A stretch of DNA of 64,000 bases from an uncultured Bacteroidales bacterium (GTDB taxonomy: Bacteria > Bacteroidota > Bacteroidia > Bacteroidales > UBA932): the NCBI GenBank assembly GCA_934700615.1, contig CAKUXR010000001.1:62001-126000 (forward strand), given 5' to 3'. Within the stretch, counting starts at the first letter, position 1, and each line of letters opens with the position of its first letter. The notes beneath the pieces are model-generated. The model was given only the letters and a program-made list of their open reading frames with translations, was not told the DNA's origin and searched no databases. Shown piece after piece: positions 25,878-34,793 of the stretch. The position numbers and the translations under genes were made by a program.

Positions 25878-26879
25878 TTATTCAGCTTTTCCGTCTGAAC
25901 CGAGAACGTCTTTGATCTTGTGCTCATAGAGCTTCTTCATCTCGTCACGTGCAGGTCCGAGGTACTTGCGTGGATCGAACTCGCCTGGTTTCTCAACGAA
26001 TACCCTACGAATGGCAGCGGTCATGGCAAGACGTGAATCTGAGTCGATGTTGATCTTGCAAACTGCTGACTTGGAAGCTTCGCGAAGCTGCTCCTCAGGA
26101 ATACCTACTGCATCTGGAAGTTTTCCGCCATTGGCATTGATGATGTCAACATACTCCTGTGGAACTGATGATGAACCGTGGAGAACGATTGGGAATCCAG
26201 GGAGTTTCTTCTCGATTTCGTGAAGAACGTCGAATGCGAGTGGTGGTGGAACGAGACGGCCTGTCTTAGGGTCACGTGTGCACTGCTCAGGTTTGAACTT
26301 GTATGCACCGTGTGATGTTCCGATGGAGATAGCGAGTGAATCGCAGCCTGTACGGGTAGCGAAGTCGATAACCTCCTCAGGCTTTGTATAGTGAGATTCC
26401 TCAGCGGCAACCTCATCCTCAACACCTGCGAGAACGCCGAGCTCAGCCTCTACGGTAACGTCGTACTGGTGAGCGTACTCTACAACCTTCTTTGTAAGAG
26501 CGATGTTGTCCTCATATGGAAGTGAAGAACCATCGATCATAACTGATGAGAAGCCCATATCAACGCAGCTCTTGCAGAGCTCGAATGAATCACCGTGGTC
26601 AAGGTGAAGAACGATCTGTGGATGTTCCCAGCCGAGTTCCTTAGCATACTCTACAGCACCCTCTGCCATGTAACGGAGAAGTGTCTGGTTTGCGTAGTTA
26701 CGTGCGCCCTTTGATACCTGAAGGATAACTGGTGACTTCAGCTCGGCAGCAGCCTGGATGATAGCCTGGAGCTGCTCCATGTTGTTGAAGTTGAAGGCTG
26801 GAATAGCATAGCCGCCTTTAACTGCCTTTGCAAACATCTCTCTGGTGTTTACAAGGCCCAAATCTTTATAAGAAACCAT
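25878..26879 (-). CDS. fba: Fructose-bisphosphate aldolase, class II
   Basis: Zinc-dependent aldolase of glycolysis and gluconeogenesis that splits fructose 1,6-bisphosphate. The 333-residue protein has AIPAFNFNNMEQLQA, the zinc and catalytic segment IVLHLDHGDSFELC, EAELGVLAGVEDEV, SIGTSHGAYKF and VLHGSSSVP, all placed as in class II enzymes. It stands alone on the minus strand with its own stem-loop and a candidate -7 element (TAATTTTG on the minus strand, 27004-26997). Codon use resembles highly expressed genes. Confidence 0.95.
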   Translation of the reverse strand: MVSYKDLGLVNTREMFAKAVKGGYAIPAFNFNNMEQLQAIIQAAAELKSPVILQVSKGARNYANQTLLRYMAEGAVEYAKELGWEHPQIVLHLDHGDSFELCKSCVDMGFSSVMIDGSSLPYEDNIALTKKVVEYAHQYDVTVEAELGVLAGVEDEVAAEESHYTKPEEVIDFATRTGCDSLAISIGTSHGAYKFKPEQCTRDPKTGRLVPPPLAFDVLHEIEKKLPGFPIVLHGSSSVPQEYVDIINANGGKLPDAVGIPEEQLREASKSAVCKINIDSDSRLAMTAAIRRVFVEKPGEFDPRKYLGPARDEMKKLYEHKIKDVLGSDGKAE

Positions 26880-26996
26880 ATTCTATAAAATTTAGAAATT
26901 ATTTGTCCGTCCTATAATTCAGTCCGTTTTACGTGCAATAATTCTGCCAATTGGGGAAATTAAGCCAATTTGACATGATTTTTCCTAAAAGCACCG

Positions 26997-27014
26997 CAAA
27001 ATTAACTATTTTTG
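26997..27014. promoter_or_regulatory. Divergent -7 elements for fba and gmk
   Basis: CAAAATTA at 26997-27004 reads TAATTTTG on the minus strand, and TATTTTTG lies at 27007-27014 on the plus strand. Both fit TAnnTTTG and are placed 118 bases from fba and 19 bases from the gmk start. Confidence 0.5.
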
Positions 27015-27032
27015 CGAAAATAATGAAAACAG

Positions 27033-27599
27033 ATGAGCAATAAAGTTGTCATTTTTTCCGCCCCTTCAGGTTCCGGAAAAAGCACCATAGTAAATCATAT
27101 CCTCAAGCTTCACCCTGAAATGGAGTTTTCCGTTTCGGCCACTTCGCGCGCGCCGCGCGGGCAGGAGAGAGACGGAATCGAGTATCATTTCTTCACGGCC
27201 GACGAGTTCAGGAAGATGATTGGCGAGGACAAGTTCGTCGAATATGAAGAGGTCTATGCCGGTTCATTCTATGGCACTCTCAAGTCGGAAGTCGAAAGGA
27301 TCTGGGACAAGGGCCACGTGATAATATTCGATGTGGATGTCAAGGGCGGCGTGAATCTCAAGAAGTATTTCGGAGACAAGGCCTTGTCCGTATTCATCCA
27401 GGCCCCGTCAGTGGAGGAGTTGCGCAAAAGGCTTGTCGCCCGCGGAACTGACAGTGCCGAGGCTATCGAAAAGAGGGTCGCCAAAGCCGCAGAGGAAATG
27501 ACCTATGCCGACAAGTTCGACCACATTCTTGTCAATGATAATTTGCAGAAAGCTTACGAGGAAGCAGAACTAATCGTAAATCAATTCCTTTCAAAATAA
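27033..27599 (+). CDS. gmk: Guanylate kinase
   Basis: Phosphorylates GMP to GDP with ATP. The 188-residue protein has a P-loop at residues 10-18 (APSGSGKST, with Ala where Gly is more common), the GMP-binding SATSRAPRGQERDGIEYHF and a VYAGSFYGT segment, and DVDVKGGVNLKKYF. Length is normal. The nadD gene starts 3 bases after its stop, so the two are co-transcribed. Confidence 0.96.
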   Translation: MSNKVVIFSAPSGSGKSTIVNHILKLHPEMEFSVSATSRAPRGQERDGIEYHFFTADEFRKMIGEDKFVEYEEVYAGSFYGTLKSEVERIWDKGHVIIFDVDVKGGVNLKKYFGDKALSVFIQAPSVEELRKRLVARGTDSAEAIEKRVAKAAEEMTYADKFDHILVNDNLQKAYEEAELIVNQFLSK

Positions 27600-27602
27600 G
27601 TC

Positions 27603-28238
27603 ATGCGGATTGCCGTCTATTCCGGTTCGTTCAATCCATTGCATATCGGCCACAAGGCCATAATGGAATATCTCACCAGCGAAAAGAAATTCGACTGGGT
27701 ATATCTCATTGTTTCCCCGAAGAACCCTCTGAAGAGCAACATCAGTGCGGATTCTGGGGAGGCCAGGTTCAATGCTGCCGTAGAGGCTCTTGGGCGGCAT
27801 CCGGAACTCAATGTCAAGGTGGATGACATTGAACTGAGGATGCCTCCTCCACATTATACGATCAAGACTCTGGATGCATTGAAACAGCGTGAACCAGACA
27901 ACGAGTTCACATTGATAATAGGCGCTGACAATCTTTCTTCCATCCACAGGTGGCGTGATTTCCCGAGGATTCTCGCCGAGTACGGTGTGGCTGTCTATCC
28001 GCGCACCGGTTTCGATATCGTCAGTCTCCGCAGGGAGCTGATTGAAGAGTGCAAGCGTTTTCCTGCCCCCTATGTCCTGAACGAAGCCGAGTCAGGTGCT
28101 GACAGATTGACACTTGAGGATGCTGACAGTCATTTCTATGACATCGAGATTCTGGACGCCCCTTTGGTAGATATCTCGTCCACCGAAATCCGTGACGGAC
28201 TCATGCAGGGACATGACATGTCCGACTATTTAATGTAG
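27603..28238 (+). CDS. nadD: Nicotinate-nucleotide adenylyltransferase
   Basis: Adenylates nicotinate mononucleotide to deamido-NAD, the step after PncB. The 211-residue protein has GSFNPLHIGHKAIMEYL at residues 8-24 with the (H/T)xGH nucleotidyl-transfer motif, and ending IDAPLVDISSTEIRDGL (as EILDAPLVDISSTEIRD) with the ISSTxIR signature. Length is slightly above average. It is 3 bases from gmk. It is unlinked to the pncB-pncA operon at the other end of the window. Confidence 0.94.
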   Translation: MRIAVYSGSFNPLHIGHKAIMEYLTSEKKFDWVYLIVSPKNPLKSNISADSGEARFNAAVEALGRHPELNVKVDDIELRMPPPHYTIKTLDALKQREPDNEFTLIIGADNLSSIHRWRDFPRILAEYGVAVYPRTGFDIVSLRRELIEECKRFPAPYVLNEAESGADRLTLEDADSHFYDIEILDAPLVDISSTEIRDGLMQGHDMSDYLM

Positions 28239-28244
28239 GCGGCC

Positions 28245-28395
28245 GGCAGCCGGATGCGGCGGAACTCACTCCGCTGCGCTCCGTTCGGCCCTCCTACCGT
28301 TTCCTGCGTCCTCGCTCCCGCGAGAACTTGTCTCCGGCAGGCACCTCCCACTTCCCGAGGCCGTGGGCCGGCCACGTCCGCCGCCTCCGGCTGCC
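28245..28395. repeat. GC-rich inverted-repeat element
   Basis: The arms GGCAGCCGGATGCGGCGG (28245-28262) and CCGCCGCCTCCGGCTGCC (28378-28395) are complementary except for one base, and enclose about 115 bases of roughly 70 percent GC with smaller hairpins (CTCGC/GCGAG, CGTGG/CCACG). A further CCCGCCTG/CAGGCGGG pair follows at 28415-28461. The 28239-28843 gap between nadD and dnaK otherwise has AT-rich sequence, a short tandem repeat and the dnaK stem-loop. Two short open frames here look like chance frames in GC-rich DNA. Confidence 0.75.
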
Positions 28396-28701
28396 TGACC
28401 ATGACGCATCATACCCCGCCTGGCCAGAAAGTGTCGGCCTCAATACCTACAAGCAGGCGGGACGACGCCACAGCCACCCTCGTAACACATTGATAATCAG
28501 ATACCATTTATTTCCAACGTGGATTTTCGGCAATTTCTTGGCCAGTAATCCACACCAAATTATATAACTATCTGTAAACCAACCTGTTCCAAAATCAGAT
28601 GTGGCACCGTCCCGACACCGCAGAGCAAAACCTCAAAACATCCAACCACCTCGCGTGACACCGGCTGATAAGCAAAGCAAGAGAACTGCGCAATTTTACC
28701 T

Positions 28702-28746
28702 GACTTTAGGTAATTGAACTTTAGGTAATTGAAGTTCAGGTAATTT
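28702..28746. repeat. 15-bp tandem repeat, three copies
   Basis: Units gactttaggtaattg, aactttaggtaattg and aagttcaggtaattt follow one another directly at 28702, 28717 and 28732. They lie between the GC-rich element and the dnaK stem-loop. Purpose unknown. Confidence 0.85.
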
Positions 28747-28770
28747 ATCCGACAGACCATGAAACGACAG

Positions 28771-28804
28771 AGCCCCCGGAGTTCTGTTATGAACTTCGGG
28801 GGCT
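28771..28804 (-). terminator. Stem-loop after dnaK
   Basis: GCCCCCGGAGTTC pairs with GAACTTCGGGGGC around a six-base loop, 40 bases beyond the dnaK stop codon. Confidence 0.8.
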
Positions 28805-28843
28805 TTGTTATCGTTTCCTCACTTGAGGATTATCGCCGTCTGA

Positions 28844-30730
<1,887 letters not shown>

Positions 30731-30894
30731 AATATTTATCTCCTATTTTTTATTATCAATCTTACTTAGCCGTTCCGGAGGAACATCCTCCGATCCGCTC
30801 TGTCAGCCTTCCGGCCGGCAGCACCATGACATTATCCAATGCCGTGCCAATTACCCGGACGAAATTATTTTCTGACAAATTGTCATATTTTGCT

Positions 30895-30902
30895 TATCTT
30901 TG
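30895..30902 (+). promoter_or_regulatory. Candidate -7 element for the pseudouridine synthase gene
   Basis: TATCTTTG fits TAnnTTTG, 61 bases before the ATG at 30964. Confidence 0.45.
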
Positions 30903-30963
30903 ACCCCGTAAACTAGCATTCTGGCATATCGGGGCCAAAATCGCAGAAGCATCAATTTCAGAC

Positions 30964-31677
30964 ATGATATACAGACAACTGCCTGACTCTGAATACAAAG
31001 ACTTGGAGTCAAGAATATTATACGAAGACAATCACCTGCTGATTGTCAACAAGAAAGTCGGAGAAATCGTTCAGGGTGACAAGACAGGAGACGAGCCCCT
31101 GAGCGAGAAGTACAAGGCTTTCATAGCCATGCGCGACTCCAAGCCGGGACAGGTTTTCATGGGTCTGCCACATCGTCTTGACAGGCCGGTCAGCGGAATT
31201 ACGGTCCTCGCAAAAACATCAAAGGCCCTCGAAAGGATGAATTCAATGTTCCGCGACGGAGATGTGCACAAGACCTACTGGGCACTGGTATGCGCAAAGC
31301 CGGAACCGGAGGAAGCTGACCTGGAAAACTGGATGGGCAGGAACGAGAAAATAAACAAGAGCTTCATATGCAGGGACAACAAGGGCCACAACAAGGAAGC
31401 CAAGCTGGCCAAACTGCACTACAAACTCATCCAGACCACTGACAGGTACTTCCTCCTGGAAGTCAGGCTCTATACCGGAAGACATCACCAGATACGCTGC
31501 CAGCTCGCAGGCATAGGCTGCTGCATCAAAGGCGACCTCAAATACGGCGCGCCACGTTCCAATAAAGACGGAGGCATATCATTGATGGCCAGACACATAG
31601 AATTCATCCATCCTGTAAGCAAGAAAGAAATCTCCGTGACCGCTCCGGTCCCGTCCGACTGGAAAGGAATCATCTAG
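30964..31677 (+). CDS. RluA-family RNA pseudouridine synthase
   Basis: Converts a uridine in rRNA or tRNA to pseudouridine. The 237-residue protein has the catalytic HRLDRPVSG segment (Asp nucleophile) near residue 71, ILYEDNHLLIVNK at the start of the fold and the RLYTGRHHQIRCQLA segment near the C-terminal third. There is no S4 domain, so it is the short RluA-like form. The target site cannot be told. Its end overlaps the convergent AraC-type gene by 8 bases. Confidence 0.92.
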   Translation: MIYRQLPDSEYKDLESRILYEDNHLLIVNKKVGEIVQGDKTGDEPLSEKYKAFIAMRDSKPGQVFMGLPHRLDRPVSGITVLAKTSKALERMNSMFRDGDVHKTYWALVCAKPEPEEADLENWMGRNEKINKSFICRDNKGHNKEAKLAKLHYKLIQTTDRYFLLEVRLYTGRHHQIRCQLAGIGCCIKGDLKYGAPRSNKDGGISLMARHIEFIHPVSKKEISVTAPVPSDWKGII

Positions 31678-32719
31678 CCTCCAGCGCAGGAACGCTTTCC
31701 GCCTCTTTTCCTGCATGAGCAGTGTGCATGTCCTTGTACTCCTTGCACCATGCTCCCGGAGTAATGTCATAGAAAAGACGGAACGCCATATTGAACGAAA
31801 CCTGCGAATGGAAGCCTGACATGTCTGACAGGTCCTTGACTTTCAGGTCCATGTCATTGGCATAGAGCTCACGTGCATAATTCACCCTATACCTGTTCAT
31901 GAACTGGCTGAAATTCAGTCCGGTCGTGGAATTTATCATCTTGGAAATATAGGCTTTGTTGGAGAACAAGGCTTTCGCGAGTTCCTCCAGCGCATATGCC
32001 GGGTCCAGGAACGGTTTCTTGTCCTCAATGTAACGGCACATGCGGTTATACATTGTCCTGTTGTCTGTCATTGACACTTCCGGTACGAACGCACCGATTT
32101 CAGCATCTTTTCCACTCGACGGCGCTCCGGATACCGAAAAACCGATTACCGGTCCCGAAACCATGTTGCGCAAGTAAATCAGTGCATATAGGGCGGAAGC
32201 CAGGAACAGTATGGTCCGCGGAATCCACGCCGCCATTTCCTCACCGAATGCCGAACAAAATACGGAGAACACCTCGGCAACCATAAAGAAAGCAAGGAAA
32301 CTGTACTTTATAAGGCAGAGAAGAATCTCCCACCCGGAAATCCTGATGGTAAGGAAGCCGATGTCCTTCATCACCCTTATAGTCCTCATCGTCAGGCTGA
32401 GCGCCAGAGGGAACGAAGCCACGATGACATACCCCAGCGAGACCAATATGGCATTGAATCCCATACTGAATGCAACCGAAAGGGCAACGGAAACAACTAA
32501 AGTAAGAGATGCCAATGTCAATGATGTCTGCCAGTCATTATAGACATCAGAAATCATCAGGACTATCGAAATGGATATGCAGACATTATATAGCATCATA
32601 TGGACAAGATTGCCCGAGCCGAGAAAGAAACAAATCAGAGGCGGGATTGTCAAGTTCGCCAGAGAAAGGCACCTTATAGTTCTTCTCGGCATTCTGGAAA
32701 TAATTTGCAGAATTTTCAT
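31670..32719 (-). CDS. Membrane-anchored AraC-family transcriptional regulator
   Basis: A 349-residue protein with about six hydrophobic segments in residues 15-205 and a C-terminal AraC-type double helix-turn-helix at about 245-335 (LEELAKALFSNKAYISKMIN, then VKDLSDMSGFHSQVSFNMAFR). Such membrane-bound AraC proteins occur in Bacteroidota and may sense an envelope signal directly; this is inferred. A candidate -7 element (TAATTTTG on the minus strand, 32810-32803) lies upstream. Its target genes are unknown. It is the only regulator near the leuS operon, which it follows in the same direction after a strong terminator. Confidence 0.85.
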   Translation of the reverse strand: MKILQIISRMPRRTIRCLSLANLTIPPLICFFLGSGNLVHMMLYNVCISISIVLMISDVYNDWQTSLTLASLTLVVSVALSVAFSMGFNAILVSLGYVIVASFPLALSLTMRTIRVMKDIGFLTIRISGWEILLCLIKYSFLAFFMVAEVFSVFCSAFGEEMAAWIPRTILFLASALYALIYLRNMVSGPVIGFSVSGAPSSGKDAEIGAFVPEVSMTDNRTMYNRMCRYIEDKKPFLDPAYALEELAKALFSNKAYISKMINSTTGLNFSQFMNRYRVNYARELYANDMDLKVKDLSDMSGFHSQVSFNMAFRLFYDITPGAWCKEYKDMHTAHAGKEAESVPALEAR

Positions 32720-32802
32720 ACTAAATAGTGATCATCAGGTTCGGTGTCGGTGGTATTGATAACATATCGGTCAACAATCAGCCCAGAGGCATCTTCGGGG
32801 CG

Positions 32803-32810
32803 CAAAATTA
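32803..32810 (-). promoter_or_regulatory. Candidate -7 element for the AraC-type gene
   Basis: TAATTTTG on the minus strand fits TAnnTTTG, 84 bases before the start codon. Confidence 0.4.
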
Positions 32811-32818
32811 TATAAAAA

Positions 32819-32851
32819 ATGCCGCCCCGGAAATAAATCCGTGAGCGGCAT
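32819..32851 (-). terminator. Rho-independent terminator after the yitT pair
   Basis: On the minus strand ATGCCGC pairs with GCGGCAT, with an inner GGA/TCC, followed by TTTTTT. It ends the SPOR-leuS-yitT run. Confidence 0.9.
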
Positions 32852-32876
32852 ATTGAAATTTTTACGTTTCTTAAAT

Positions 32877-33842
32877 TTAAGAAATATTGTTTTCAGGTGG
32901 TTTTTGAGCCGTATTTTTCGGTTTCGTATTTTTTATGGTATCGAAACCCTTTCCGTAAACCCCTGTAACAGAAGACACTGACAAAAATGCATCTTCATCG
33001 ATACTCTTGATATACTTTAAAAGCACATTAAGGTCAGTTTTTCTCGTCACAACCAGCAGGACATGGCTCTCGGTCTGTGAATACCACCCCACAGCAGGCA
33101 TGACAGTCACACCGCGATGCAGTTCTTTGGTTATTCCGTCAGCTATCTTCTCGTATTCCCGGGACATGACCATAAGCTGGACTGACTGCTTCGAACCGGC
33201 CAGATAAAGGTCAATGACATATCCGTTGATGGTCACAAGCAGGAGACCGTAAACCACGGTGGTTATCTTCTCCGCAAAAGGGACAAGCACTCCGGATGCG
33301 GTATATGAAGGCACCAGAAGTGATGAAAGGATAATCACCACGTCCATGGACAGAATCATACGTCCAGGAGAGACATTCCTGTATTTGCTTACTATCAATG
33401 CTATGATGTCGGTACCGCCGGTACTTCCTCCCTGCGAGATGGACATTCCGATTCCAAGACCGATCATGATACCGCCCATGATCGTCGACATGAGCTTTCC
33501 GTTCTGTATCGCAAGAGTGTCAATGATAGTCATCGGTATCACTTCCTGAAGGACATTGAGTCCCACAGAGGCAAGCACGATGGCATATATGGTCTTTCCG
33601 CCGAAACTCGTACCCAACACGAAGAACGAAGTAACGAGAAGGATGGCATTGATGACAAAATATGAGTATCCCATCTTGATGCCCACGGCATACTGGATAA
33701 TCGAGCTGATACCTGTAACGCCGTTACCGATAAGGTTGTTGGGCGTGAGGAAAATCACCCACCCGAGCACGTAGATGGTTATACCGATGGTAAGGATGAG
33801 ATATTCTTTGAATACCTCCCAAGGGTTCCTTCTACTGAGCAT
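32877..33842 (-). CDS. YitT family membrane protein (second paralogue)
   Basis: A 321-residue inner-membrane protein of the YitT/DUF161 family with a C-terminal DUF2179 domain. Five or six hydrophobic segments span residues 15-200, including GGSTGGTDIIALIVSKY, the family's signature; residues 215-300 are the soluble domain (VMSREYEKIADGITKELHRGVTVM). Function of the family is not established. Its start overlaps the end of the first yitT by 11 bases, so the two are translated together and may form a heteromer. It ends the operon. Confidence 0.9.
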   Translation of the reverse strand: MLSRRNPWEVFKEYLILTIGITIYVLGWVIFLTPNNLIGNGVTGISSIIQYAVGIKMGYSYFVINAILLVTSFFVLGTSFGGKTIYAIVLASVGLNVLQEVIPMTIIDTLAIQNGKLMSTIMGGIMIGLGIGMSISQGGSTGGTDIIALIVSKYRNVSPGRMILSMDVVIILSSLLVPSYTASGVLVPFAEKITTVVYGLLLVTINGYVIDLYLAGSKQSVQLMVMSREYEKIADGITKELHRGVTVMPAVGWYSQTESHVLLVVTRKTDLNVLLKYIKSIDEDAFLSVSSVTGVYGKGFDTIKNTKPKNTAQKPPENNIS

Positions 33843-34791
33843 TTCCGGCAGGAGTATTTTGCTGTTCAGGCTGGTTCAACTTCGCCTTTTTAGGGATTCC
33901 TGTCTTAAGTTCATCGAAACCCTCTCCATAGACACTGCTTGCAGGAGATACGCTCACGAAGGCCTTGTCGTCAATTGCCTTTATGACTTTGGACAATTCA
34001 GGCATCTGGGACTTTCTCACAAGGATAAGGAGGACATTCTTCTCTGTACGGGTGTACCAGCCGACAGCCTTAAGGACTGTCACTCCCCTGCGCATGTTCT
34101 TCATGATGTAGTCAGCCATCTGCTCATACTTCTGGGTGAACACCAGAACCTGGACGGTCGATTTGCTTCCGAGAAGCACGAAATCGAGCATGAAAGAGAA
34201 GGTGATCATGGCAATATATCCGTAAATCATGTCCTCGAAGGTCTTGCCTGGGATAAGGAGCACAGACGCAATGATGAACACGTCCGAATACAGGTAAACC
34301 TTACCAGGAGAAAGAGGCCAGAACTTGTTCAACACCAATGCGATAATATCCGTTCCGCCTGTACTTCCGCCCCGCCGGAAAATCATACCCACGCCGACCG
34401 CTTCGATGAGACCGCCGACAATAGGTATAAGTGCCTTATTGTCAATGAAGAAGAAGTTTCCCGGTGTCGCAAGCATAAAGTCGAAGTTCGGGAGGATCTT
34501 GAAGAATATCGACGACAGGACCACCACATAGACAGTCTTGATGCCGAACGCATTGCCGAGCACGATCACACCTACGATGAGAAGGAGGGCATTGGCAATG
34601 AAAGTCGAATACGCGACAGGAATGAGTCCATGGGTCGCGAACTGGAGAACCGTACATGCACCGGTAAGTCCTCCGGCAGCTATTCCGTTAGGAATGAGGA
34701 AGGTCTCCCATCCCATACAGAACAACAGAGTGCCTAAAGAGACTACAACATAGTCCCAAATGACAGACAGAATTTTTTTGGTTGGTATCAT
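33832..34791 (-). CDS. YitT family membrane protein (first paralogue)
   Basis: A 319-residue paralogue of the next gene with the same layout: membrane part with GGSTGGTDIIALVLNKF near residue 140 and a C-terminal DUF2179-like domain (TQKYEQMADYIMKNMRRGVTVL). It starts 2 bases after the leuS stop codon, which places both YitT genes on the leuS transcript. The two copies share many residues but differ in the C-terminal tail, so this is an old tandem duplication. Confidence 0.9.
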   Translation of the reverse strand: MIPTKKILSVIWDYVVVSLGTLLFCMGWETFLIPNGIAAGGLTGACTVLQFATHGLIPVAYSTFIANALLLIVGVIVLGNAFGIKTVYVVVLSSIFFKILPNFDFMLATPGNFFFIDNKALIPIVGGLIEAVGVGMIFRRGGSTGGTDIIALVLNKFWPLSPGKVYLYSDVFIIASVLLIPGKTFEDMIYGYIAMITFSFMLDFVLLGSKSTVQVLVFTQKYEQMADYIMKNMRRGVTVLKAVGWYTRTEKNVLLILVRKSQMPELSKVIKAIDDKAFVSVSPASSVYGEGFDELKTGIPKKAKLNQPEQQNTPAGNAQ

Positions 34792-34793
34792 AA

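Noticed and set aside
28254..28567. Two 79-residue open frames in the nadD-dnaK gap
   Set aside because: They lie in GC-rich inverted-repeat DNA where stops are rare, have no ribosome site and no recognisable domain.
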